DNA of 59,040 nucleotides from NCBI RefSeq assembly GCF_002154695.1, contig NZ_MTAV01000054.1, forward strand, positions 1-59,040. The letters run 5' to 3'. The stretch is from Nostoc sp. T09. GTDB lineage: Bacteria; Cyanobacteriota; Cyanobacteriia; Cyanobacteriales; Nostocaceae. Under the pieces are notes generated by a model. It was not told where the DNA came from, made no database searches, and saw only the letters and a list, made by a program, of their open reading frames with translations. The position numbers and the translations under genes were made by a program. Below are positions 1-8,781 of the stretch, one piece after another (position 1 is the stretch's first letter; every line of letters begins with the position of its first letter).

Positions 1-1003
1 TTCATTGGGTAAGCGAGGGGTTGGGGATGAGGACAAAACCTTGTCAACCAAAAGGGTTTCGCGTTAAGTTGACACGTATGAGCATTGCTAAACCCTTACG
101 GGAATTGAGTCAGGAAGAAGTTTCTTTTTCTCCATATCTAAATATTGAGTCAAGAATGTACAGAAGCTAAAAGTTCTTCCTATTTCCTTACTCAGCACTC
201 AGTACTTTTATCTCAGAACTGTTTGAGTGAATCTCTTAGGCGGAACCCCTTGATTTTTCCCAAGATCATCCAGTCTCTTTCGTCTCCTCTCCACTTCTAT
301 CCTCACAACGGGCAGAATATCTCAACTCCCTCTCCCGATCAGATGCGATATAGAGGGATTGTTATACCTAGGGTTAGGGAACGAAACAAGGCAGCCAGAA
401 TTTCAATAAACAGGTATTTTTGCCAGAAGTTTACTGAACACTCCTTGGATTGAATGAATCAAGCTTTTAAACTATAAAACAAACTATTTACAAATTTCTA
501 GAGGGAAATTGCCAATATTAATGACTGTTTTAAATACCTTAAGATTTTGTTAACTGATTTGGTATCACTTGCTAACAAATACGAAAAATTATTTTGAAAT
601 ATTTAAATATATTATATGCAAATTTTGCATTTATGTCATCAAATAGCGATGAAATTTTGGCAGCCATCAATAAGGCTTACTCACCAATAATTATTTGTAT
701 TATGTCTCTAAAGCTATTACTCTGCTTGCACTTCATCGAAAATTCAAAATGTAATTGAATAGAGAAGAGATGATATTGGTCTATCTATTATCTATATTTT
801 TGGAAAAAAATCTGTTCTAGCTACAACGTTTTGCTAAAATTTTGAATTTGCTAAAATTAGGAGAAATCATAAATTTTTATTTATTCATAAAAAAATAGCC
901 AAAAATATATTAATTTTAGAAATAAACAGTGATAAACAGGTGATACGCTACAGGACTTATCACCTGAATCATGCATACTAACCAGTAGAAAAATATATAG
1001 CCG
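1..1003. other. Non-coding leader region upstream of hupS
   Basis: No convincing gene is seen. The only open frame of note (145-453, plus) has no family resemblance and a low-complexity composition. The stretch 480-990 is very AT-rich and is the likely regulatory region of hupSL, since it directly precedes hupS. A partial NtcA-like pattern (GTA-N8-TAA near 559) lacks the full consensus, so I do not call a site. Confidence 0.5.
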
Positions 1004-1966
1004 ATGACTAACGTACTATGGCTACAAGGTGGTGCTTGTTCAGGCAACACGATGTCATTCCTGAATGCCGAAGAACCGACAGTCTGCGATTTAATTGCCG
1101 ACTTTGGCATTAAAATACTTTGGCATCCATCCTTAGGGTTGGAACTAGGCGATCGCTTACAACAACTACTACGAGATTGCATTTCGGGCAAAATTCCCCT
1201 AGATATCTTGGTGTTTGAAGGTAGTGTTGTCAACGCCCCCAACGGTACAGGTGAGTGGAATCGCTTTGCCGATCGCCCGATGAAAGATTGGTTAACAGAC
1301 CTATCCCAAGTTGCTAGCTTTATTGTGGCTGTTGGAGACTGTGCCACATGGGGAGGAATTCCCGCCATGTCACCTAACCCTAGTGAGTCACAAGGGTTGC
1401 AATTTCTCAAGCGTCAAGAAGGCGGATTTTTAGGTAAAGACTTCCGCACTAAATCAGGATTACCTGTAATTAACATTCCCGGATGTCCAGCCCATCCTGA
1501 CTGGATTAGTCAAATTTTAGTTGCGATCGCCACCGGACGCATTGAAGATATTGCCCTTGACGAACTAAATCGTCCGCAAACCTTCTTCAACACCTACACC
1601 CAAACAGGTTGTACCCGTAACGTCCACTTTGCCTACAAAGCATCAACCGCCGAATTTGGTCAACGCAAAGGCTGTCTATTTTATGATTTAGGCTGTCGTG
1701 GGCCCATGACTCATTCCTCTTGCAACCGCATCTTATGGAACCGCGTTTCCTCCAAAACTCGCGCCGGTATGCCTTGTTTAGGTTGCACCGAACCAGAATT
1801 TCCCTTCTACGACCTCAAACCCGGAACTGTATTTAAAACCCAAACAGTCATGGGGGTTCCCAAAGAATTACCACCAGGCGTGAAGCCAAAAGACTATGCC
1901 GTACTCACAATGGTAGCCAAAGACATGGCACCAGCTTGGGCAGATGAGGACTTTTTCACAGTTTAG
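1004..1966 (+). CDS. hupS: Uptake [NiFe]-hydrogenase small subunit HupS
   Basis: Carries the Fe-S clusters that pass electrons from H2 oxidation at HupL toward the respiratory or photosynthetic chain. The 320-residue product shows the [NiFe] small-subunit cysteine motifs: GGACSGNT near residue 10 (Cys12), VGDCATWGG, NIPGCPAHPDW, and late cysteines in CLGCTEPEFPF. There is no twin-arginine signal peptide at the N terminus, as is usual for cyanobacterial HupS and unlike most bacterial uptake hydrogenases. It is followed by hupL after 90 bp of short tandem repeats, as in other Nostocales. In heterocysts the enzyme recovers H2 made by nitrogenase. The ATG at 1004 matches the family N terminus. 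Confidence 0.97.
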   Translation: MTNVLWLQGGACSGNTMSFLNAEEPTVCDLIADFGIKILWHPSLGLELGDRLQQLLRDCISGKIPLDILVFEGSVVNAPNGTGEWNRFADRPMKDWLTDLSQVASFIVAVGDCATWGGIPAMSPNPSESQGLQFLKRQEGGFLGKDFRTKSGLPVINIPGCPAHPDWISQILVAIATGRIEDIALDELNRPQTFFNTYTQTGCTRNVHFAYKASTAEFGQRKGCLFYDLGCRGPMTHSSCNRILWNRVSSKTRAGMPCLGCTEPEFPFYDLKPGTVFKTQTVMGVPKELPPGVKPKDYAVLTMVAKDMAPAWADEDFFTV

Positions 1967-2056
1967 TCATTGGTCATTGGTCATTAGTCATTAGTGGTAA
2001 ATGCCAAAGGACAAAGGACAAATAACAAAGGACAAAGGACAAAGGACAAATAACAA
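1967..2056. repeat. Short tandem heptamer repeats between hupS and hupL
   Basis: The gap consists of GGTCATT-type units followed by several AAAGGAC/AAATAAC units. This is the STRR type of repeat found in filamentous cyanobacteria. The hupS-hupL gap of related strains is also repeat-rich and has been suggested to form an mRNA hairpin. A role in setting the HupS/HupL ratio is inference. Confidence 0.85.
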
Positions 2057-3652
2057 ATGACAATTCAATCATTAGACATTTCGCCCGTCGGTAGAGTCGA
2101 GGGCGATTTAGATGTGCGGGTGGATATCGAAAATGGGTATGTAGTCAACGCGTGGACTCATGCTGAACTCTTCCGAGGATTTGAAGTTATCCTCCGTGGT
2201 AAAGATCCCCAAGCCGGATTAATCGTCACACCTCGCATTTGTGGTATCTGCGGTGGTTCTCATCTAACTTGTGCATCTTGGGCACTAGATACACTTTGGG
2301 GAACAGAAGTTCCACGCAATGCGATTTTGGCAAGAAATTTAGGTCAAATTGTCGAAACAATCCAAAGTATACCTCGTTACTTTTATGGTTTATTTGCTAT
2401 TGACTTAACCAATAGAAAATACCGTAATAGTCGCTTTTATGAAGAAGCTACCAAACGCTTTGCTGCCTTCACTGGTACATCTTACGAACTAGGGGTGACA
2501 ATTTCTGCTAAACCAGTGGAAATTTACGCCCTTTTAGGCGGTCAATGGCCCCATTCTAGTTACATGGTTCCTGGTGGTGTGATGTGCGCCCCCACCCTCA
2601 CCGATATTACCCGCGCTTGGTCGCTGTTGGAATACTTCCGCACCAATTGGTTAGAACCAGTATGGTTGGGTTGTTCCCTAGAACGCTACGAAGAAATCCA
2701 GACTTATGATGATTTTAGGGATTGGCTAGATGAAGACCGCAAGCATCGGGATTCTGACTTGGGTTTATATTGGCGCATGGGTTTAGATATTGGTCTTGAT
2801 AGATATGGCGCTGGTGTTGGTAAATATGTCACTTGGGGATATTTAGCCCATGAGGACAAATACCAGAAGCCGACTATTGAAGGGCGAAACGCTGCCATGA
2901 TTATGAAAAGTGGAGTGTATGACAGCTTTAATGACACTCACACCTTGATGGATCAATCCTTTACCCGCGAGAACACCACTCACTCTTGGTACGATGAGGG
3001 AACAGCCGATATTTTTCCTGGCGATCGCACAACTAATCCTATACAAAAGAACACCAAAGACTTTGACAATGCTTACTCTTGGGCGAGTGCAGTCCTACAC
3101 AAAGACTTCGGACGTTTAGAAGCTGGACCTTTGGCACGTCAGTTAGTCGCAGGCGGTAAGCATGGAGAATCTTGGCAGCACTACGACGGATTTATCCTAG
3201 ATGTGTTCAAGCAGATGGGTGGTGCTAGTATTCATGTGCGTCAGCTTGCACGAGTTCACGAAATTGTCAAGCTATATCGTCAAGCCGAACACTGCTTGCG
3301 CGAATTTAAGTTAAATGACCCTTGGTATATCAAACCCCAAGAAAAAGATGGCAAAGGTTGGGGTGCAACAGAAGCTGCAAGAGGTTCTTTGTGTCACTGG
3401 GTAGAAGTAGAGGGAGGTAAGATTAAGAACTACCAAGTTATCGCCCCAGGTACTTGGAATATCGGCCCCCGTGACGGTGAAGGAGTACGCGGCCCTATTG
3501 AAGAAGCTTTAATCGGGACACCTATTTACGATTCTAGCGATCCAGTAGAAGTTGGTCACGTCGCGCGATCGTTTGATTCTTGTTTGGTGTGTACAGTTCA
3601 CGCCCATGATGCCAAGACTGGTGAAGAGTTGGCGCGTTTTCGGACTGCATAA
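2057..3652 (+). CDS. hupL: Uptake [NiFe]-hydrogenase large subunit HupL
   Basis: Binds the NiFe(CN)2CO centre that splits H2. The 531-residue protein has both nickel-ligand motifs: RICGICGGSH at residues 60-69 (Cys62, Cys65) and DSCLVCTVH at 507-515 (Cys509, Cys512). The 16-residue tail after His515 fits the C-terminal peptide removed by the maturation protease, encoded here by hupW 1.5 kb downstream. The frame is uninterrupted. In Anabaena sp. PCC 7120 hupL is split by an excisable element, so this strain lacks that element while carrying the nifD and fdxN ones. The ATG at 2057 follows the repeat-filled gap. Confidence 0.97.
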   Translation: MTIQSLDISPVGRVEGDLDVRVDIENGYVVNAWTHAELFRGFEVILRGKDPQAGLIVTPRICGICGGSHLTCASWALDTLWGTEVPRNAILARNLGQIVETIQSIPRYFYGLFAIDLTNRKYRNSRFYEEATKRFAAFTGTSYELGVTISAKPVEIYALLGGQWPHSSYMVPGGVMCAPTLTDITRAWSLLEYFRTNWLEPVWLGCSLERYEEIQTYDDFRDWLDEDRKHRDSDLGLYWRMGLDIGLDRYGAGVGKYVTWGYLAHEDKYQKPTIEGRNAAMIMKSGVYDSFNDTHTLMDQSFTRENTTHSWYDEGTADIFPGDRTTNPIQKNTKDFDNAYSWASAVLHKDFGRLEAGPLARQLVAGGKHGESWQHYDGFILDVFKQMGGASIHVRQLARVHEIVKLYRQAEHCLREFKLNDPWYIKPQEKDGKGWGATEAARGSLCHWVEVEGGKIKNYQVIAPGTWNIGPRDGEGVRGPIEEALIGTPIYDSSDPVEVGHVARSFDSCLVCTVHAHDAKTGEELARFRTA

Positions 3653-3894
3653 ATAATAGCTAATGGTTAATTAAACTCATGCAGGATAAAGGATTAGAGG
3701 AATTGGATTGTTAGTTGTCAATGCAACATAGATTGAATTCAAGCCAGTTAGTAGAGATAGAAGCAATTATCCAAAATATAGCGGACAGGGTTTTGCTGAT
3801 TTAATCATGTGATCGCCTACATTAGTGTTTCTTCTATGGTCACACTCATGCCAGCATTCCCAGAGAATTCTTTATCCCTGAACTGCTCCCTTCG

Positions 3895-3975
3895 ACTTAC
3901 TTCGACTTCGCTCAGTACAAGTCGCTCAGGGAGCATTCTTCTGCTGGCTGAGCGGAGTCGAAGCCAGCCACCTAG
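3895..3975. repeat. Interspersed palindromic repeats (copy 1)
   Basis: Two hairpin-forming units in series: a CTTCGACTTCGCTCAG-type unit and GCTGGCTGAGCGGAGTCGAAGCCAGC-like symmetry near 3943-3969. The same unit recurs at 4308-4381. They overlap the 3' end of the broken GIY-YIG gene, whose last residues appear to be repeat-encoded. Confidence 0.7.
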
Positions 3976-4269
3976 TGTAATGAGTTTCATTTTGACATTC
4001 GGCTAACTTATGCAACAAATTTGTATCCCCCACAATCAAAGCTTGCTTCTTTTTCCGGCTCCAACCTTGAACCTGCTTCTCACGCTCAAAAGCATCAGCA
4101 ACGCGCTCATAGTACTCGCAGAAAACTAGCTTCACAGGCAACCGTTTCGCCGTGTGGTTTGCGCCCTCTCCTCTCCTTGTTGATGTTGCCACAACAGCCG
4201 TTCCAAATCCGTCGTACTACCCGTGTAGTAACTACCATCGGCACACTCAAGAATGTAGATATAAGCCAT
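3926..4269 (-). pseudogene. GIY-YIG nuclease-like protein, frameshifted
   Basis: Reading the minus strand from the ATG at 4269 gives MAYIYILECADGSYYTGSTT and then LERLLWQHQQG, the classic GIY-YIG superfamily N terminus (YIY...YYTGST). The rest, GEGANHTAKRLPVKLV through EREKQVQGWSRKKKQAL, lies in a different frame ending at 3926. The switch falls at a duplicated GAGGA near 4170-4178, which would be a 5-bp insertion. Small single-domain proteins of this type (about 90-100 residues) are common in cyanobacteria and of uncertain function. Unless this is a sequencing error, the gene is broken. Confidence 0.8.
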
Positions 4270-4307
4270 AAGTTAATTTGTGTGATCGCTTTCTATTTAT
4301 AAGAAGT

Positions 4308-4382
4308 GTTCCCTGAGCGAAGTCGAAGGGAACACTCTCTTACTAAGCCGCGCGCTGGCTGAGCGGAGTCGAAGCCAGCAGG
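4308..4382. repeat. Interspersed palindromic repeats (copy 2)
   Basis: Contains TTCCCTGAGCGAAGTCGAAG followed by GGAA, a perfect small hairpin, then the second unit GCTGGCTGAGCGGAGTCG...CCAGC. Both are variants of the units at 3895-3975. They sit immediately upstream of the GIY-YIG pseudogene, so this broken gene is bracketed by repeats. Confidence 0.7.
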
Positions 4383-4518
4383 CGATCGCACTTCACTGAA
4401 GTCTAGCAATCTAACTATTTATTCAACAGTCGTAGCCTAACACACCAAAAGTTATAGCAACAGTGAGTTAGGCTGGCATTAATGCACTTCAAAAAACTGA
4501 AATTTATAAGGTAAGCTT

Positions 4519-4941
4519 GTGTCTGATATTGCCCTACACAGATATCTCCCTCGCCTTCCCGAAACCGCACTACAAGAGTTTACAGAATGGTGTGTTTTAG
4601 AGCAGGCAAAAGCAGCAGGATTTGAATTTACTCCAGATACAAGTAAGTTGAATAACTTACCACCACAAGACTACATTCCGAAGCTGATCGACCAGTTTTT
4701 AAAAGTTAAACCAGACCCAATTAAAGCAGGTTTAGTAGCTGCGATCGCGGGTAAGGAAGCTGATAAACACGCTTTATCTGGTTTGGCTGCTTTAGCTGAT
4801 TTTGCCTCACTTTATGTCAAGTACTTAATTCCTAAAGATGGTAGTACTCCGGAACAAGCAGATGCTCTATTGCTGGAAGCATCACAAAAGCAGTGTGAAA
4901 AACTAACTCAAATTGCCAAACAACATGGCGTAGAGTTTTAG
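4519..4941 (+). CDS. Conserved hypothetical protein between hupL and hupW
   Basis: The product has 140 residues, is soluble and mostly helical, with no signal peptide or membrane segment and no domain I can name. It is rich in Leu/Ala/Lys. I choose the GTG at 4519 because the frame reads MSDIALHRYLPRLPETALQEF with no closer ATG. Its position between hupL and hupW, on the same strand and followed by a terminator-like hairpin, suggests it belongs to the hup locus. A link to hydrogenase function is inference only. Confidence 0.75.
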   Translation: MSDIALHRYLPRLPETALQEFTEWCVLEQAKAAGFEFTPDTSKLNNLPPQDYIPKLIDQFLKVKPDPIKAGLVAAIAGKEADKHALSGLAALADFASLYVKYLIPKDGSTPEQADALLLEASQKQCEKLTQIAKQHGVEF

Positions 4942-5020
4942 AAATAGACGGTTAGAAACCGCAGCTAGGCAGGCAAAACCCGCCTGTGGGAGTTAAAAAA
5001 GCTTGATTTTCTATTAATTA

Positions 5021-5048
5021 GCCCACCTTCGTGGGCTTTGTTTGTCTA
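5021..5048 (+). terminator. Probable rho-independent terminator
   Basis: The perfect stem GCCCACC-TTC-GTGGGC-type hairpin (5021-5036) is followed by a T-rich tract (TTTGTTTGT). It lies about 80 bp after the stop of the small gene at 4519-4941 and would separate that transcript from hupW. Confidence 0.65.
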
Positions 5049-5158
5049 GCAGCAAATTATATTCACAGCACTTAAGTTAGCTGAGTGATGAGCAAGCTGT
5101 ACAAGATAATTTTTGAAACCGTAGAGAAGCTGAATTATCCTACAATTATTATTAACCA

Positions 5159-5629
5159 ATGCTAACTATTATTGGTTGCGGTAATCTCAATCGCAGTGAT
5201 GACGCTGTAGGTGTAATTATTGCCCAACGCTTACAACAATATCTAGCTCAAAATCCTCATCCTAATATGCGAGTGTATGACTGTGGAACCGCAGGGATGG
5301 AAGTGATGTTTCAAGCTAGAGGTAGTAAAAAATTAATTATTATTGATGCAAGTTCCACTGGTTCTGAACCAGGTGCAGTATTTAAGGTTCCGGGTAAAGA
5401 ATTGGAAGCTTTACCGGAACCTAGTTATAACTTGCATGATTTTCGCTGGGATAATGCTTTAGCCGCCGGACGGAAAATATTTCAAAATGACTTTCCCGAA
5501 GAGGTGACAGTTTACCTCATTGAAGCAGCAAATCTTGATTTGGGACTGGAGCTAAGTCCTGCTGTTAAACATTCTGCTGATCTGGTTTTTGAAGAGGTAG
5601 CTGCAACTATCAGACAGAATAATTGGTGA
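5159..5629 (+). CDS. hupW: HupL maturation endopeptidase HupW
   Basis: Hydrogenase maturation protease (peptidase M52 family) that removes the C-terminal peptide of HupL after nickel insertion. The 156-residue product begins MLTIIGCGNLNRSDDAVG, the family signature, and has the expected acidic/His nickel-sensing positions: Asp14/Asp15, Asp63 in IIIDASSTG, and His93 in YNLHDF. The length is typical. It is on the same strand as hupSL but separated by 1.5 kb and a terminator-like hairpin, so it may have its own promoter in the AT-rich 5048-5158 stretch. Confidence 0.93.
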   Translation: MLTIIGCGNLNRSDDAVGVIIAQRLQQYLAQNPHPNMRVYDCGTAGMEVMFQARGSKKLIIIDASSTGSEPGAVFKVPGKELEALPEPSYNLHDFRWDNALAAGRKIFQNDFPEEVTVYLIEAANLDLGLELSPAVKHSADLVFEEVAATIRQNNW

Positions 5630-5665
5630 ATAACAATTTTGGTTGAGGCTTGCTCCTTCATATTT

Positions 5666-6040
5666 CTATCCAGCTAAGTCACGATAAACAGAGAGTTCAT
5701 CTACTCTCATTTCAAAGGGTATACCTTGACTTTCTGGAGGACAGACACGAATTTTAGCACTGCTGACAATTTGGTTGAGTAATGTCCCCATTGGCACAAT
5801 TTTCTGTAGAACGCGCCAGTTGGTAACTTGATCGGGACATTCGATTACCAATACCATAGCATTGGCGTGGGTGGTAACATACCAGCGACAACTAGATAAG
5901 AGATTTTGGATAGAGCGATCGCAGGCTTCATAAAAATACCTGCTAATAGAATACTCCAGTTGCTGACGCAGGATAATATCTGCTGATGTCAGTTGCATTG
6001 GATGCGAATCATCTTCTCGGGAGTAAATTTCTTTAGCCAT
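5666..6040 (-). CDS. Small hypothetical protein downstream of SagB-type gene
   Basis: The product has 124 residues and no membrane segment, with no domain I recognise. It contains mixed alpha/beta segments such as RWYVTTHANAMVLVIECP and a proline-rich stretch near residue 100. It follows the SagB-type gene by 18 bp on the same strand and is probably co-transcribed with it and with the broken ankyrin gene upstream. The ATG at 6040 is preceded by an AGGAAATT-like ribosome-binding site. A function tied to the nitroreductase is possible but not shown. Confidence 0.7.
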   Translation of the reverse strand: MAKEIYSREDDSHPMQLTSADIILRQQLEYSISRYFYEACDRSIQNLLSSCRWYVTTHANAMVLVIECPDQVTNWRVLQKIVPMGTLLNQIVSSAKIRVCPPESQGIPFEMRVDELSVYRDLAG

Positions 6041-6058
6041 CTGTGTTAATTTCCTTTG

Positions 6059-7345
6059 TTACATGCCAAGTACCATCGCATAGAGAACATCTTTATTAGT
6101 TTCTAAGAATTCCTGAGTCTCATCATCATAGAAAGCACCAATACCACTACAATGAATACCCCAATAATTGCTAACAAGATAAACTCTTTGCCCTAAAAAG
6201 CCAGCTATTTGCATAGCTGTTTGATAATTTATATAGTCGGACACAAAAAATAAAGTTACAGCGCTGTCTCTGGCGATTGCTTGATTAATGCACAAGTAAC
6301 CCGTTTTTTCACTAAAATTGCCCGCCTTAATTAGATGCTTTCCCTTATATAATCCAGGAGGCATTCCCCTAACTTGATGAACAATCGAATAAATTTCTAT
6401 CTCTTCAAAATTTACTGTCGGTATCGGCTGTTCTAGATTTTGCAATATCCGCCAATAATTTTCTTGAGAAATTGACTGTTGATGAAATCGTCTACTTGAG
6501 CGTCTCATCCAAACAGTCTGAAAAAATTTATCCTTGTCAAAGTCAACCTGGGGATGCACCAATTTATATTGGCGACTTTTAAGAAGTGAAGTTTTTTGAT
6601 AGCCATCTTCTATAAATTCATTGGCTTCAAAATAATCTGTGCCACAGACAAAAGCCACTTTCAACCTTAAATGTCTGATTTGCTTTTCTTGCACTTCTCC
6701 TGAAATCGCACAAGCAGTAATAAACTCTTTATTCTCAAATCCCAAATCCGCATTGAGAGCGAGTTTATCAAAATCAAAAATAAATTGTATCTCTTGGTCA
6801 TGAATATAGGCTGATGCGGCAATAGCACCTAAATGGTGACCGCTATCTAGCCAGCAATATCTCAAGCTCCTGTCTTTATATTTCCAGCTAGACCTATAAT
6901 AAACACAACTAATTAAAAAAATGAATCCATTTATACTTTTGCCCGGTATAATATAACTCTCTAAGCCATCATCAATTAATTCATAGATGAGTGTTAGAGA
7001 ATTATTCTCAACTTCCAAATGATATATGCCATTTACTATTCCCTGGATGCCGCGAATCTGTACATAAACTTCTGTAGGATATAAAGCGCCCGCAGATGGA
7101 TTTACACGCAGTTTTTGCAAACCATCTTTATACATCTTTTCCAGAATTACAGTACTGGTTAAGCTGATAAATGAGTGAATAGGGTTATTGAGATTTAATT
7201 TCACTCTTCTATAAAATTTTGGATAAACTTTAAATGCAGATGGCTGAGTTGATGCATCGACATAATTAGGATCGATCTGCACCGATAAGTAAGAATGCTT
7301 TCTTGCTTGGTGATAGTCTGGCTGTAACAGCTTACTTTGAGGCAT
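6059..7345 (-). CDS. SagB/ThcOx-type nitroreductase (two-domain)
   Basis: The 428-residue protein carries the SagB-family FMN-binding signature LRVNPSAGALYPTEVYVQ near residue 78 and a second nitroreductase-like half with RRSSRRF near residue 280. Family members are FMN-dependent oxidases or dehydrogenases; the best-studied ones oxidise azoline rings in ribosomal peptides, but many tandem-domain members have no known substrate. No cyclodehydratase or precursor peptide is visible nearby, so a RiPP role is not supported here. Its start codon (7345) lies inside the last codons of the original ankyrin frame (an overlap of 14 nt), which points to translational coupling before that gene was broken. 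Confidence 0.85.
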   Translation of the reverse strand: MPQSKLLQPDYHQARKHSYLSVQIDPNYVDASTQPSAFKVYPKFYRRVKLNLNNPIHSFISLTSTVILEKMYKDGLQKLRVNPSAGALYPTEVYVQIRGIQGIVNGIYHLEVENNSLTLIYELIDDGLESYIIPGKSINGFIFLISCVYYRSSWKYKDRSLRYCWLDSGHHLGAIAASAYIHDQEIQFIFDFDKLALNADLGFENKEFITACAISGEVQEKQIRHLRLKVAFVCGTDYFEANEFIEDGYQKTSLLKSRQYKLVHPQVDFDKDKFFQTVWMRRSSRRFHQQSISQENYWRILQNLEQPIPTVNFEEIEIYSIVHQVRGMPPGLYKGKHLIKAGNFSEKTGYLCINQAIARDSAVTLFFVSDYINYQTAMQIAGFLGQRVYLVSNYWGIHCSGIGAFYDDETQEFLETNKDVLYAMVLGM

Positions 7346-7802
7346 TTTTGAGTATCCTTAAGACTTCTATATTGCTAGCAAAATCTATTGCTTTAAAATC
7401 GTCTAAGTTTTTTAAATTTATGTTAGGATTATGTTGTAATAACTATTTAACTACTTCGGTTTTTCCTGCTGATGCTGCATACATTAAAACAGTAGCTCCA
7501 TTATCGTTTTGGTTATCAATGTTGATGTTGGCAGTAAGCAACAAATTTATCAAATCGAAGTAGTTGCCAAAACAAGCAAACCATAAAGCATTATTACTAT
7601 CGTTGTTTTTGGCGTTAATATCCACACCTAAAGTAATTAGTTCTTTCACTACCGAGTAAACTCCTTCTCTGGTAGCTTTCATTAGAGCGGTATCACCATT
7701 TTCACCAGGCTGATTCAAGTCATCAGAGTTGTATCCCTTCTCACTCAGCCATTGACTTGTTGTTTTGCTTGGATTTTGCTGATTTCTTGAATTCATAAAC
7801 AT
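7332..7802 (-). pseudogene. Ankyrin-repeat protein with an in-frame amber stop
   Basis: From the ATG at 7802 the minus strand encodes ankyrin repeats (GDTALMKATREGVYSVVKEL, NALWFACFGNYFDLINLLL, GATVLMYAASAGKTEVVK) and then meets TAG at 7445-7443. The same frame continues with a normal ankyrin continuation, LLQHNPNINLKNLDDFKAID, to a TAA at 7334-7332. So the gene has lost about 37 residues to a single nonsense codon, most simply Leu TTG to TAG. The truncated 119-residue product may still fold. The original stop overlapped the start of the SagB-type gene. A sequencing error or genuine readthrough cannot be excluded. Confidence 0.85.
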
Positions 7803-8184
7803 CTTACCTAGAGATTGGCATAGAGTCGATTACCTGTTATAGCAATTCTTAGAAAAGGTAATGGTGGGCATTACCCACCATGTTAAAGGAAAGCTATGAG
7901 ACCCATTAAACTATGAGGAAGATATGATAACTATTAGCTGTTAAGCGGCAACAATTAATAGTAAATACTTCCCACTCACCAACTATTGCTGATAGCCAAA
8001 AAGCATCAATTTAGTAACTATAAAATAGCCGCAGTGCCCAACCTGGTATCTATCTAGATAACCGAAGTTTTTCTTTTATCTTAGAATAATACAAGGCTAA
8101 CAGGAGATAGAGCATTAGCTAGGTACTGAGTTACAAGATTGGAAAATTGATGCTCTAAACAGTACATCTCACTAGACAAATCGG
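7803..8184. other. Intergenic region between CBS and ankyrin genes
   Basis: No gene is seen. It holds an inverted repeat ATGGTGGGCATTACCCACCAT (7861-7881) with only a three-base centre, which could be a terminator for the CBS gene or an operator for the downstream ankyrin-SagB group. The rest is AT-rich. Confidence 0.5.
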
Positions 8185-8781
8185 TTAACCTACAGACACA
8201 TATTCTCGACCCTCAGAGAATAGCTGTCTTGCTGTTTTCTCTGGTTTGGGTGCGCCATAATAACCAGCTTCAGCTTCTAGTTCGTCTACTAACTCCCAAG
8301 CTTCGTCGGCTCTTTTGGAATCTGCACCATAGTTAGCAGTAATTGAGCGAGCATTTGAGATGGCTTTGTGAAGTTCTTTCTGCACAAATTTTAATTTTGG
8401 TTTTTCAACAAAGTCACCCTTAGTGATAATATCTGTGACAGAAATAATCCCTAGTAATTCACCTTGGATCACAGGCGCACGCCATACACCAGTATTAGCA
8501 AATAACCGCGCCACATATTCTACATCAAGATCAGGATTGACCACAACGCAGGGTTTGCTCATGATTTCGTAGACATGCATCCGTTCAGGATCTTTGCCAT
8601 AAGCAACAACCTTAGATACAATATCGGTTTCGGTAACGATACCGTAAGCATCACCACTGTGACGAGGTTCTACAATTAACGCCCGTAATTCTTTGAGCCG
8701 CAAGAGTTTGACTGCTTCTGCTACAGTAGCGGAACCGCGAATAGTAGCTACATCTTGAGTCATGATTTGTTTAGCTCTCAT
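8185..8781 (-). CDS. CBS-domain pair protein
   Basis: The 198-residue protein has two CBS domains: residues ~1-60 (MRAKQIMTQDVATIRGSATV ... GIVTETDIVSKV) and ~70-125 (IMSKPCVVVNPDLDVEYVAR ... GIISVTDIITKG). These usually bind adenosine nucleotides and sense energy state. A helical C-terminal extension contains SFSEGREYVSVG-like sequence at the end. It stands alone at the edge of the nif/hup region with AT-rich flanks. The target it regulates cannot be told from the sequence. Confidence 0.88.
   Translation of the reverse strand: MRAKQIMTQDVATIRGSATVAEAVKLLRLKELRALIVEPRHSGDAYGIVTETDIVSKVVAYGKDPERMHVYEIMSKPCVVVNPDLDVEYVARLFANTGVWRAPVIQGELLGIISVTDIITKGDFVEKPKLKFVQKELHKAISNARSITANYGADSKRADEAWELVDELEAEAGYYGAPKPEKTARQLFSEGREYVSVG

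Noticed and set aside
145-453. 102-codon open frame upstream of hupS
   Set aside because: Ser/Arg-rich composition, no ribosome-binding site and no family resemblance; probably chance.
556-575. NtcA-binding site upstream of hupS
   Set aside because: Only one half-site matches (GTA-N8-TAA), and position relative to a start site is unknown.
3650-3900. hupL-element attachment scar
   Set aside because: hupL is intact, and I found no direct repeat pair that would mark an excised element.
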